A stretch of DNA of 64,000 nucleotides from Aplidium turbinatum (GCA_918807975.1 OU964923.1:19759235-19823234), one strand, 5' to 3'; positions 48,046-60,306 are shown, numbered from the stretch's first letter. Notes: generated by a model from the sequence alone, not told the origin. Translations and numbers: made by a program.

Positions 48046-51000
48046 TTACTGCAACATAACGTTTGTCTCCTCGTCATCATCCATCTCGTCATCGCCTTCC
48101 GATCCAACCGAAACCCTTTTGTCTTTGAACACCCTCTGTTTTAGCGAGACTGCATCTGGATTGTAACATACGTTGATGTTATGTTAGCGTTATTTCAAAC
48201 GGTTTGTGGGAGTGCTGGCGCCTGGCAGCTCATATTACTAACCATAAATGAGCTGAAGAGAAGTTCTATACTGCATTATAATTCTCTCGATATAAAAAGT
48301 GTTAAAACTTGACGTTTTCAAGTGTTACGTATATAAGCATTATGACTGAGAAATGAGTATTTTAACATTACGGAAGTGACGTCGGCTAAGGTTTCGTATC
48401 TTGACAAGCAGTAACTCTTCAATTGAAATATCCAATTTCATGAGATACGCCAAGGGAACACATCTCATTAGTATCATAGGAAACGCCACAGTGAAATGGA
48501 CCACTAGCAAGACTTAACCAAACATAGGCAATAGCAGAGGCTCTATCCACTTTTAGAATTTGGGAGGTGATTTTTGAACACTGGGCTAAAATCGTCATAG
48601 TCATTTCAACAACAACTTTCATCTCGCCTTAGTCATTCCAACCACTCCAATGAGTGGGGGTGATCACCCCCCTCACCTCCCCTTGGATAGAGCCCATGGG
48701 CAATAGAGGAATACAATATTTTCCACGTACTTTAAATGAATTGATTGCAAGACCACCCCAAAGAGCTCGGAATCCGCCTCAAAAGTTTCTCTAGTTTAAT
48801 AGAGCTGAGAGTTCGTGTTTTATATGGAAGGGGACTTACCGAGCACATTAAATTTCCAATGAAAATACAATCAAAGGGTAGAGGTTCTAAGCCTAGTGTA
48901 GTTGTTTATAAAAAATATTCCGTAGTTTTATTTGGTAGGCCTACTCTTGATACTGTATTTTGTAAAAGTAAAATGCTTCATGTTCAAGACCTGTCTGCTC
49001 AACTTCTCTAGGCAAAAGTAATAACCAATTGCTACCTTGTTCGCTAGCCGTTTTCAGTTTCTTCTTTTTACGGTGTTTTTTTCGTTCTGCTTCTTTGTTT
49101 AACATTTGGGATGAAGATTCTGAAGCGTCCACAGGAGAAATTCCTGAACCGATAAGTAAGCTATAGGCTACTTGTCGTCTAGACCAGTGGCTGCTGGTGA
49201 GTGTTGAAAGTGGTGGTGCTGCATACGGGCGTAGCCCGGCCGCGTTTTTGCTGAAAGCGAGCGAAACAACAGTGGTCTGGAGACCTCCCCTAGCAAAATT
49301 TGAAAAATCACCTTTTGTTTGGTGTATTCTGAGCGTATTTTTAGCTCTAAATTGTGATAAAAATTTAAGATAAAAACAAAGTTACCGGTATTGACTTGTT
49401 AAGGACCGCAACCTTAGTCTCAGCTGCCTGCCAGACAACCTTCCACTGAGTTGGTACAGAGGATGTCTGCTCTTTTCTTATCTGCCAAACTTACTGTCTC
49501 ACTGCAGCCTAACCCTAACCTAAACGCCTACTCAGGAAGCTGTGTGTTGATTTGTTTTTGTGATAGTTGCTTGATGCCATCGTTCAACAATTGTTGTTGT
49601 TTTAGAAATGAGGAATCCACTGCATAGCATCTTTTCACAAATTGGGACTAAGGGGGCAAATTTTCAAAAAAGGGCACTTTTAGCGCTCGAGTTACGTTAA
49701 AAAGGGCACTTTTCGCGCGTAGATGTTGGGAAAAAGGGCATTTTTTCCCGAGCGTAAAACATGCAAGCTTAAAAATGTAGATTTCTCAGGCAAATTGTGG
49801 AAAAAGACATATTATACTCAGGGGCGTCGGAACGGTTTTTGACTGGGGAGGGAGCAGAATCAGGTTTTTTTTAAGGTTTGGTTTGGGTGACCGCTAAGTA
49901 GTTTTAAGAGACCGCAAGTGTTTCATTTAAATACCAAAAAATAGCCATATTTGCTTAAGACATAGCGAAAAACAACCATTACTTTTCTACTGTAGTTGCA
50001 AGTCCAAATTTTGAGAAACCGCTGGAGAAATTTGGGGGACCGTTTCGGTCTGGGGGGACTCCCCCAGAAAATTTTGAAAAATTACTTTGAATTTGGTGCA
50101 TTCTGAGAGCATTTTCAACAAAAATATGGGTATAAATATTCCTGTAAAATGGTGCTGTCCGGTGGCATAGCAAAAGGATAAGATCATGTTTTCTTCGGCA
50201 TTTTTTCGGTAATAAAGCTAAGTCTCTATGTTTTCTTGTTGCTAATTCCTGGCTGAGATGTTTGAATGTTTTGGTATTGGCAAAACTCGCTCTTTTAATG
50301 CAGTTTCGCTTAAAACTAGGCAAACTTTGTTTTAGAGACATGGGGACTGAAAGCATCATTCTCAATATCGTGACGTCACACGCGTGCCAAAGGGGGGGTT
50401 GTAAGTCCGCTGTGGGACTAATATCAGCTGTTTAGAAGCATATCAAACCATTCAACAATTTCTCACAAAATTTCGGGGGGGGGGGCGGGCCCCTTGGGCC
50501 CCCCCATAAATCCGCGCCTGATCGATACGTATATCTGAGATTTGGATCTTTGCATGCACGTTTTAAACCATTACGGTTTTTCCACCTTTTTTGGTGTTTT
50601 TGTGGTATTTTATTTCCACAATATGGTTTCTTCTGTATTACAACAAAGAAAAATAAATTAAACAGGTGAATTGGCTGCAGCATTCCCTTTCCGAGAAGAC
50701 GTTTCTAGTCAACAAAGCGAAAAAGTTGAAAAGGTATGCAAACCTAAACAAATTTAATAAAAATTATAAAAATCACGACGTGTTTTACATTTCTTATCAC
50801 GAGTAGAATGAGCCAAAAATTTGGTGGAGCTGCAGCACCACAGCACCATTATACGAGCCGCCACTGGTCCAGACAACTGAGTGATGACGAAGTATGAGCT
50901 ACGATTTGAAATCTATCACTTATTAGTTCTACGCCCATCGTCTGTACGCATCGGCATCAATATGCTTGTAACTGCCAATTGTTACTGTAGTTATTACATC

Positions 51001-54000
51001 ACATGAACGTGCCACAAACGTACCACCTCTATCTTTTAGTTTGAACTTTTTTTTTCGTTTACAATTTGCAAACTTTCTGTAAGCAAACTCCGAATCCAAA
51101 TAGAGTGGTTTCGAGAGATCATGTTGGGATGACTTTGCAATATCTCCATCAGCTTCAAAAGTGATAACAACTTGTTAAAATCAAACATGTGAAAATCATC
51201 AAGCTTTAAGTTCGTTATCAGAGTTGGCTTGGCATAAATTTATGAAACTGATTGTGTTTTTTTAAAATAAATTTACATCACCTCTTGCCAAAAAGAACAA
51301 GATTAGCGCCCAGTTTCACTTTGTTTCAACGTAAGTTAATCAAAAAGCCTGGAAACCATATCTTTGCTGCTTGTACTTTCACAAATTTAAAATGTGTACT
51401 GACGGTGAAGATAAAGAAAGAAGATTCGCTCGAGATTTTGCTTTAAGCAAATAACAAATGGAAGGAAAGAGTAAACAATTTGTAGCGATCAATAAATACG
51501 CTCACTTGATATATTTTGGTAAGTCGTAGATTCTTCGTCATCGGCATCTTGAAAAAGCGAGTCTTTTCTGGAGTCAAGGCATTGAGGTAAGGTTGAGAGA
51601 GGAGGCAGTGATATCGTATTCTGCTCTTCATTGGTTAAAGTTTCAACCGAAGGTTCGGTCTTCTCAAGTGATGTTGGCTGTGACATGGAAGGATTTACCG
51701 GAGTTGGATCTTGGTTTGGAAGTTTTTCTAGAATGGGAGGCAAGTGTTTGTGTCTGTTGGAAAGAGTTTGCTGAATAATGTTGGTTGTTCCCAGCTTCTT
51801 ATGGTTACGACGACTCTTTGTTTGGTTTGAGCCACAAGAACGCATGGGAACGTCTGCTACGTCATCATATTCATCTGGAGTTGTGTAGCTGGGTGATGAT
51901 GAGCTGGAGCGTTGGTAATATTTCTCATTTTCCTTCATGAAATCTTTCAGGTCTCCGTGCTGATGACAAGTGTTCTCCTTTCCCATGTTTTGCACGCACA
52001 TTTGAAACATGTTTTGTGTTAAAGCAGGCAGCTTAGTTCCTGAAAGAGATACAAATTTACATTCATTTTTTTAATTTATTGCCCTAGTGCAGTGGTGCAG
52101 TGGTTCTCAAACATTTCTCGTTTGTTTCGACGCCTTTAGATAAGTTTTCTGAACTTGCAACACACACAGCGATGGTAATTTCAATCACTTTTATTTATTT
52201 GTTTGTGTTTCCAGCCTTTATAAATTATGTCGTGCAGTGAAGTAAAAGTAAGTATAGGAGTTGTGCTTTCTATGTGATTGTTAAATCTTAATGCTACAGT
52301 TTCGTAATAATGAGTTCAACTGCTGCTTTTGAGCATTTTATTACCGCAATTGAGTTTAGATGTGACACAGAATTATTGTTCGACGCCTTAGAAAATTGGA
52401 ACGATGCGCCAGGGCAGGGCCGTTGACAGGATTTCTCAGGCCCGGTACCAATTTATTTTCGGGCCCCCTTGATCGACAATGTCATGAATATAAAGGTTGT
52501 GTAGCCTACAAACTTTTATTGATGTGCTGTTAAAATGAAGATGACACATGCCGTTCAAAGTAGAAAATTAAGAGGAATATCATTTATATAAATGTATTAT
52601 TATATTCTCAAAGATTTTTTGTAGCCTATCCCATGGCCACCTAAAGGTACGGCCTGATTTGTCACATTTTGCAGAAATTTTCAGGCTTTTCTAACTTTGG
52701 GCAAACGTTTAAATAAATTTTTCTAAAAATTAGATTTTTACGCTTTCTTTATTCTTTTCCCCAGATGACACAATAGGTTTTAACACCTTCACATGTTGAA
52801 AAACAAAGAAATTTCGATTTTGAAGATTTTAGTCAGACTGTTAATTTTCAATAACAGTCTGATTTTGCGTTTTTCAACTTACTTTTTCTCATTTGCTACT
52901 GCTTCCCAAAGGCAACAAAAAAGTTTTATGTCATTAGGAAACCGCAAAAAGTAAGAACATCTCAAAAAATGTCAGTCAAGCACAAGCAGTAGCTGTAATC
53001 AAAATCTGCAAAATGTGACAAATCAGGCCGCATTTCCAGGTGGCCATGCCTATCCTAAAAAATTCCCCAACTACGCCATTACGCATTAGGTATTTTTTCG
53101 TAAACCGCGAAATCCTTGCTCTCAATCACGATCTTCGTCGGTATGTTTAAAGTTGTTGGAGTTTTCGGCTGAAATTAATTCTTTGTAAAGTAGACGCAAG
53201 TAGCTAGAAGTGATTACGACTAAAAATATATATATTCAGAATTAAAGAGTGGACGAAGAAAAATATTTTGTGTTTTAAAAAAAAAATCGTGGTTAGGGAA
53301 ATCACTATAGCCTACTCGGAAGGGGGCCAGGTAGCCTACTTTACCATCTGACGGCTGAAATGGCTCTTTTAACCTCTGATGGCAATTCCTTTAGATCTGA
53401 TTATATTAAGATCTTGATAGCTTAATGTTTCAAGTCGCAGGGAATCTTTTAAATCCGGGCCCCATTATTATTCCGGGCCCGGGTCTAAAAGTACCACCTA
53501 GACCCCCCTATCAACGCCCCTGCACCAGGGAACAGTTTGATTTGATCTATACTGGATTATCCGCCCGCTAATGTCTGCGTATTTGCGAGTTTGATACCAT
53601 GTCGAGATGCACCAAAGTGCTTCCTAAAACGCTGGTGATGATAGTTGTTTTGAGTTAACGTTCGGTAGCGAGAAAACATGTAAGCCATATAATTTCAATA
53701 GGCTACGCTACTGCATAAAAGCGTCATTAGTTTGTTACTTAATGTGACAATTGTCTCCTTCAAAACAAGGAAACTAGTTTAGCAAGATACTAGTCTACAA
53801 TGCACACAATTATGGAATCAGCTTCTTTTATTTTATATGCCATTAACCTATGTGTTTTACTAAACCTCGTCTGTGTGACGTCTTCAAAAGAGCCGTGCAA
53901 CGCGTTCTGGTCACTCGGCCACGCAGCAGACAATGGCATGCAACATGCACTTGAGATTTCTAGAACTTGCAATATTTTCAAGCATATAAGTTTTCTGAAC

Positions 54001-56789
54001 TTGCATCAGTCATGATCTTTTCTTAGTTTCTATGGTTTAAGTGCAATGTAGCCTAATTGCTAGACAGTCTCTTAGTAGTAGGTATTTGTATAAATGTGTG
54101 GTAAAGAATCTAGCGACTTACGTTTTGAGATGGAGACTCGCTTAGGCCTATCTCTAGACTTTCTCTTTGATTGAGCGTCGGAAGCAAAGAACCCTGGTAA
54201 AAACGCTTTGTTGGAGGATCGTTTGATTGATTCCAGTCTTTGTTTTTCTTTGTTGATTTCATTTAAACCGTCGGAAAAATCTGAATCATTCATTGAAATT
54301 AAACCCACTCACTGTTTGCAGCAAATCGCAATTTTTAACAACTCTTGTGACAAAACTAATTCCCAAAATATAACCAGCAATCCATAGACAACAACACGAT
54401 TAACAAAATCCACAAAAAACTAAATCACAAAACTTTAAAAATCGAACTCCGTTTGTTTTGTCTTGATAGTTTTTGTAATGTGCGGAATTTTGAGATAAAA
54501 TAAATATATTTTTTCATTTTCTTTGAAACCGAAATCATTGCAAAAGCAGAAGCATGCTGATTGTTGCGGGTCTTTGGAAGATTGAATATTTTTGAAAAAA
54601 TTAAAAAGTGCTGTTGATAGAAATCTGTAGGCACCAAAACTCGCTCAAGCTAGAGAAATAGAACGTGAAAAGAACATAAACTCATTAGATTGTGCTATAA
54701 GAAACTTCAAAGATTGAAAAAAGATCACGCTGTCATATTATTCTCAGCCGCTTATCAGAGGACTGTCCTTTTTCTTTTGCCTGGTAGCTACTTGAAAATA
54801 GCAAGAATGTACACCAAGATTGTTCAGAGCTCCATTGCCGATTGCAGTGTAATATACAGAATAGTCCACTGAATTGGCTCACATCTCCAAACGTACGAAG
54901 GAAGCATAGCCTAGCTCTCGGAATTAATCTCTTCGAAATCCATATTTAAAGTAAATCAATGTTTTTCAGAGAGCAGAACTGTTTTTTTTGTTTTTTTTCT
55001 TTCAGTGGTGGCGAAATTCTGAGCAGTGCTCATGGATTTGTGGACCTATTAGTTTCATACCTCTTTTACTTCTATTAGCCTACCACAAATATACGATATA
55101 AATTAATTAGATTTTTAACTTTAGGTGGTTGCAATCTGTTTTAGTTTTTAAACAAGCAGCTGACCAGGATTCCACCTCTACATCCGCTACCAAAGACCCA
55201 AAACACATTCGATCTTTCCTTTATACCTTCGGTAGATTGTATTAATTTATTATAGCCTCTGGAACAGCTTTCACAAAGAAGTTCAGACCCTTACTGAATA
55301 ATTGTACAAGCTTAAAAATATTGTATAGGCCAATATTGTTCCTAGATGCTAAAAAAAACAAGCTGGGTTGCCAATTCCAACAAAATTTTTAATATATTTA
55401 TAACATATTTTACCTTTTGACCTGTTTTCCCAATAGAACTCTTTACTTTTTGTCGGCGATTGGTATAAATCACACCTCTGAACGCGATTCGTGCGATGTA
55501 TTCCTCGGTGTTTGTCTGGTGACGATTGAGCACCGGGCCAAGATTGAGAGGACATTTTTTTATCGACCTGAAATATTTTATGATTGTCGTAGACAGCTAT
55601 TTCAACTAGTCAAAAAGTGTCTCGAAGGATTATAAGGACGTTCATGCAGCTCTTTCACAGATTCATTTGCAGAGCAAAGCAGTGGTTCCATACTTTTTAA
55701 GGAAGGCTAACGAATGAGAAAAAAGATCTATAAGCTACTCTTTGATCTTTGATGATTAGTGTAGGCTAATCACTAATTTAATGAAAAAATACAAATAAAA
55801 ACTCCCACTTTTTCTCCATTAGCCAAAGTAATATTTGTCACTATTAACAACATCAGTCCCAACAGATTTTTTATCAATCAAGGTAACTTTTGTATGGCTG
55901 ACAAAAATTATTGGAGGTCTGATATTGCAAACTGACATAAATTGCAAAACTGACTTTGTAAAACGATTGCAAAACTGAGAAAACGTCATCCAACCACATT
56001 TGAGCAAGTAAAAATGTGATTAGAAAACTAAACTTTGTAACTCCGCATAAAGTTGCGTTTGAAAATAAATGCAATCTGTATTTTTTAGTTTTCCAGCATG
56101 GAGATATTGTAATGTGATTGAAACTTTTTAAAAGAAGTGACGTTAATTATAATCATGATCATAGTTGAACTTTCAACATAATTGACATAACTGTTCAGAT
56201 ATAAAAGGTAGGCAATGCAAAGCGCAAACCTACTGCAAACCTACATTATGTGATCGGATGATCCTAATATAGTTACTCACTTCAACGGTAGACAAATGGC
56301 TGCGCAAGGGAGCGATCGGTTGTCGAATCGTGTAAGAAGACTGTTGTCTTTTTTCGGGAAAAGAACGGCATTCCCTGAGGTTTTTCTTTAGGTTCGAAAA
56401 AGCTCCGGTTGCCAACGATGGCAAAGAGGCGGTTTCGTCACGTCGAGATCGTCGAAACGTTGCGGTGCTGTGCTTCATCGGATTGTGATCGCAAGACGAT
56501 AGCACTTCGCTATTAGAAATACATATGAACTCTTTTTTCAGACCTAGCTTCTTTCCTGTCTCGAGAAGCAAAATCGCCTTTTGTCGCTTAGTTGCTAAAG
56601 CATGATTGTTATCAAGAGGTGGAGCACCACGGAAACCACGAGAGGCTTTTTTTCCAACATCGGGAGGAACTCCAGCAATCTGTGATGGTTTCAAAGTTGA
56701 TTGTTCTTTTTTAGACATTTTCTCGATTTCATTTTTGTATTTCGAGAATTCACCAGGTTCCTGCTTTGTGGTGTTTTTCTGCTCTTTTT
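48046..56789 (-). CDS. Unrecognised five-exon gene, about 470 residues, Ser/Lys-rich with acidic tail
   Basis: Minus-strand exons, in order of transcription, are 56281-56789 (ATG at 56718), 55414-55567, 54122-54307, 51506-52030 and 48046-48155 (TAA stop). Donors are GAA|GTGAGT, AAG|GTAAAA, AAC|GTAAGT and CAA|GTGAGC; acceptors are TTTCAG, GTGAG, CTAAG and ATCCAG. Junction phases run 0, 1, 1, 1 and all agree, giving 1413 coding bases from that ATG. The product is hydrophilic with no signal peptide or membrane segment. It has basic patches (KRKSRDRPKRVSISK), a serine run (QRSSSSSPSYTTPDEY), Pro/Thr-rich stretches and an acidic end (GSEGDDEMDDDEETNVMLQ). The first listed exon stays open upstream to an acceptor at 56790, so the true start may lie further right. 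The CTAAG acceptor is weak: the closer CAG eight bases earlier leads to an early stop. No family was recognised. Confidence 0.6.
48156..49184 (-). other. Last intron of the unrecognised gene, left part
   Basis: No nested gene is supported. Around 48645-48685 a G- and C-rich palindrome (GTGGGGGTGATCACCCCCCT) may be an eroded element end. Confidence 0.35.
49185..50866. mobile_element. Large non-autonomous hAT element in the last intron
   Basis: It begins CAGTGGCTGCTGGTGAG and ends CGAGCCGCCACTG, with GTGGTGCTGC mirrored by GCAGCACCAC. The flanks GTCTAGAC (49177-49184) and GTCCAGAC (50867-50874) agree at 7 of 8 bases. Inside are GGGG-rich pieces related to other hATs, including CAGGGGCGTCGGAACGG at 49819, so at least one older insertion is likely. 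No transposase was recognised. Confidence 0.8.
50867..51505 (-). other. Last intron of the unrecognised gene, right part
   Basis: No feature is supported between the hAT element and the donor of the 51506-52030 exon. Confidence 0.35.
52094..52414. mobile_element. hAT terminus fragment
   Basis: CAGTGGTTCTCAAAC with GACGCC words resembles the left end of a MER-type hAT. No matching right end was found before or after the adjacent 52415 element, so the copy seems truncated. Confidence 0.4.
52415..53522. mobile_element. hAT element (GGGCC type) with a MITE inside
   Basis: The ends CAGGGCCGTTGACAGG and CCTATCAACGCCCCTG are inverted. The flanks CGCCAGGG (52407-52414) and CACCAGGG (53523-53530) agree at 7 of 8 bases. 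The subterminal GGCCCGGTACC and GGTCTAAAAGTACC words relate it to 46167-46330. The CATGG-ended MITE copy 3 lies inside. It sits in the intron between exons 54122-54307 and 51506-52030. Confidence 0.85.
52632..53048. mobile_element. CATGG-ended MITE, copy 3
   Basis: The ends CATGGCCACCT and AGGTGGCCATG are inverted, with the shared GGCCTGATTTGTCACATTTT block. A perfect 7-bp duplication CCTATCC lies at 52625-52631 and 53049-53055. The length, 417 bp, equals copy 2. Confidence 0.95.
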
Positions 56790-58973
56790 CTGTACAAAAA
56801 TTATATAATTCTACATGGACTGATTGAGTTGAAAGGGTAGTTTACTGTACCTTAGCCCCAGCGGTTGGCAACCACCGGGCTTCAGCCGGCGACCCGGTGC
56901 CGGTTTGTGAGGAATTGTTACTAGGCCGCGCAAAACCAAGGCCAACGAGTAAAAAAAGTTTACTGCAAAAAATACTTAAACCAAAATATCCTTCAAAAAC
57001 AGCAAACAAGACAAATAATGAAGTTGCCTTGGCTAGACATAACGAACACATTGATGCAAGGCAAGCCCAGGGTTTTTACAGAGGCAGCGTTACGATGACT
57101 GAATGAGTTTTAACATTTGTGCAATTGTGCTTGCACCAAACATAGTTTTATTGAAGGTCGGTCCGCAAAATAAGCTTATGCCTGCCTAAAACCGATCCGT
57201 AGTGCAAAGAACGTTGCCAGCCGCTAGCGTATGAAATATATTCCCAGCTCTGTAAACAAAAAAAAACAAAAACGGTAAGATCAACTCAAGATGTTGAAAT
57301 CACAGGCGAAAAGTCTTTTTATGTGCTTGCTTGAGTGACGCGTTTCAACGACAGTGATACATTCGGCGACATCTAGCGAATCAAAGAACTTACAACTGCA
57401 TGTCATCAACAAGCAGAAACTTCACACCGTCTAACTTATCAGTAGGGACCTGCGTAAGTGGTTCAAAGCCTTTGCAAGTATGCAAAACTGCCTTACAAAT
57501 TAAGCTTCTAAAAAGACTTTTTCAATCAGGTAGGCTTAAAATATTGAAGTTTGGCCTAATAAAAGCTCTAGGAATTAGTTCGAAGGCAATTGGGGCAACG
57601 TAGCATCAACTTCAGGTTAAAAAAGTAAATGGGCTTTTACACAAAAAACTGAATTTTTTCAATGTTCCAAGAAGCAAACCACCTAGTATTATAAATACTA
57701 TGCGTTCTTTTTGTTATATGCAAAACATATTTTTACAAGACACGAGTAGCCTAAACTGCTTTTCTCACTGCTGCTTCCTGTAGGGCTAGGTTAGATTCTC
57801 TACCTGATCATACCAAAACCTGATAGGTTATATGTATCACAATAATGCAATAGTAACCTACAGACCATGGGTATTTTATGCCTAGTTGCGGTAATATTGT
57901 ACTGCAAGTAGAAATAATAACGAATCCACATCTTGGATGTGGCTAAAGTAACCAAACACTACAAAATACATTACAATACAAAAGTCATTTCTTTCCATCA
58001 ATCAAGTGCACTAAGGCATTAGTTCATGAAACTTAATTTATTATTACACGAAATAAATTAATTCTAGGCTATAACTAAGTTGAACTGGAATACAATTTCA
58101 TTTGCTATTAAGAAAATAATAAACGGCAGCCGGTTGAATACTTAGTGTCAAAACAATATTCCATTTTGGTGCTACTCAACCTTTTCCGATCTTAGTTGCT
58201 TTTAATCAGCAGAAAAAATTCGTACTTGCCAAAGGATTGGAGGACTTGGCGTTGTGCTCCGATAAACTTTGTTTTCCATCGTTCATTTGATCATAATAGA
58301 AATCAAGCAACTGGCTGAAACATACAACTTAGATATAACAATAATTTTTTTTGAGCTTATTGTGACAACAGTTCTCTTCTATCGAGCGCGAATTGCCACC
58401 CTGTCCTTTAGTCGACGAGTTTTGCAGCCAAGACACCTCTAAAAACCTATTAAATATGAATTAGATAGCCTGGCCTACTTAATAGGCTATTATGTTTCGG
58501 TCTCAAATAGGCTACAACGTTACAAGGTTCGAGTTTTTTCTTTTTACTTTTTTTAGAAGACTCCTGCTATGTCAAACCGACGAATAGGCCCATTTTATTA
58601 TTTTTAACTTTGATAATCACGCATAAAATAAAAATAAAATGGAGAACGTGGTTAGGGAAAAGTAGGATAATATGGGCAAGGCCGTGTGAGCACCATCTTG
58701 CCCCTTTTGCCGAAATACATTAAAGGACCCCTATGTTTAGTGATGGGTTTTAAAAATAAGAGAATAAAATCTTTGGTTACGATCGCAAACTCTTTCAATG
58801 TAGGGAAAAAAATCACATTTATCATATCAGCAAAGAGTAGGCTAAACTCTACATTTTTTTTCGAAAAAAGTAGTAGGCCTAGCCCAAATATGGACCAAAG
58901 TTTTAACAAAACAAAATTTATAAGATAAATGGACAGCGCAAAACTTAATATCTGAGGTAGTAAAGTAAACAGG
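56790..58973. other. Spacer upstream of the unrecognised gene
   Basis: No gene is certain. Two weak leads exist. On the plus strand, ATG at 57400 opens MSSTSRNFTPSNLSVGTC up to a strong donor TGC|GTAAGT at 57454. On the minus strand of nearly the same bases, VPTDKLDGVKFLLVDDMQ lies between an acceptor and the donor GTT|GTAAGT. They cannot both be exons, and neither links in phase to a neighbour. The promoter of the minus-strand gene probably lies here. Confidence 0.35.
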
Positions 58974-58981
58974 GGTGTGGG

Positions 58982-60298
58982 CAGGGCCGGATTAAGGGTA
59001 CTGTAGGCCCAAGGCTGTTTACTAGAGAAGGGCCTATTTTTGCAAACCAAGCTACAAAAAGTAATAAAAATACATACAAGAAAGATTGAAATTATTTACT
59101 GCAAAATAACATAAACATAAGTTAACAGAAAAATGGCGCATAGGCTAATTGGCTTTGGGAACAAACACAATTTTTATTGTCAAATTTGAAGCAGAGAGAA
59201 AAGATTCTGAAAAGAAATGAATGGTAGGTACCTATGGTAATACTTTACTTGATGGCACTCTAAACCAGGAGTTTTCAACCTTTTTCCACCGCGACCCCCT
59301 CAGAGCAATCAATGTAGTCTCGCGCCCCCCCCCCCCCCATAAAAGTATTCAACAAAAGCATATTTAATGCAAAATTTAACCAAATTTGATTCATGCCGAC
59401 ATCCAGTTATGTTTAGTTTTGCTGTTCCAACGTAAACTTCCGAAACGAAAAACGTTTTTTGCGATGTTATCACGCTTTTATTACATTTCCTCCGATTATT
59501 ATTTCCATTTTCTATCAAGCTTAGCTAGACAATAGAAGAAAAAATAATGAGAATAATCCAAGTTTTTGCATTTTCACCGGTTGAATTTATTGCAATCTTT
59601 TATGGATTTATTTAAATCAATTTCAGTGAGATGGTTGGTGCTGCATATTTTTAACTATTAAGTTTGTCAATGCGTGCACCTATTGCTGAAAGAACTTTCA
59701 AACAAGATAGCCGAAACCAATTTTTTTCAATGCCATTGAAAACAATACTGAGAAATCTATTTTGCATAGGATTCTACATAATTTTGCTTTTTTACCATAG
59801 CGTTGTTACTGGTTAAGTTTAGTCTGCAGAATGCAACGTACAAGAACTTGGTGAAAAATATAAAATGCTTTCCTATAGTTAAAGCCTTGCGACGTCTGAA
59901 AGCTTAAACGATATAATAACTTCAAGTAGAGGAATGGACGATTGCCAAAAAAACACAGTTTTTAATCTTTTCTGGCAAAAAAGAATTGAAAACAATAGCC
60001 TACACTGGAATTTCAAGCACCTTGCGAACCTCTGAAAAACGGCTCGCCGCGACCCCCAGGTTAAAAAGCCCTGCTCTAAACTCAATTTCAGTAAAAGTGG
60101 CGCCAAGGTGGTTTTAGAAATGGGCTCTTCGTATGTGGGCTATTGACTCAACTCAGTCATTCGTTTTTAAGCAAAATCTGTAGGCCTACTGGTAGGCTAC
60201 TGGATCTGTATCACTATCAGCCTTACAAAAATTGAGAGCCGAATTTTTCCAGGGCCTAAGGCTATAGCCTTATTAGCCTAATGGTTAATCCGGCCCTG
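58982..60298. mobile_element. hAT element with perfect duplication, hosting another hAT
   Basis: The ends CAGGGCCGGATTAAGGG and GGTTAATCCGGCCCTG are inverted. Identical GGTGTGGG copies lie at 58974-58981 and 60299-60306. Subterminal GTAGGCCCAAGGC and AGGGCCTAAGGCTA words also pair. It is inserted in what looks like the left edge of yet another hAT (CAGGGGTGTGGGGG when the insertion is removed). A third element sits inside at 59266-60073. Confidence 0.93.
59266..60073. mobile_element. hAT element nested inside a hAT
   Basis: The ends CAGGAGTTTTCAACC and GGTTAAAAAGCCCTG pair with two or three mismatches, and CGCGACCCCC words follow at both ends. Identical CTCTAAAC copies lie at 59258-59265 and 60074-60081. 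No transposase is encoded. Confidence 0.9.
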
Positions 60299-60306
60299 GG
60301 TGTGGG

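Noticed and set aside
49819-50520. Possible separate hAT (CAGGGGCGTCGG to CCGCGCCTG) inside the 49185-50866 element
   Set aside because: The ends are compatible with a hAT, but the flanking octamers ATTATACT and ATCGATAC do not match, so the boundaries cannot be supported.
53800-54015. Open frame with a signal-peptide-like start (MESASFILYAINLCVLLN)
   Set aside because: Lies in an intron of a minus-strand gene, has no splice signals or conserved motif, and is short enough to be chance.
56842-57106. Overlapping frames on both strands near 57 kb
   Set aside because: GC-richer patch gives frames in both directions with no motif; neither joins to a neighbouring exon in phase.
58652-59050. 132-codon minus-strand frame
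   Set aside because: Runs across the boundary of a hAT element and overlaps a frame on the other strand; no protein features.
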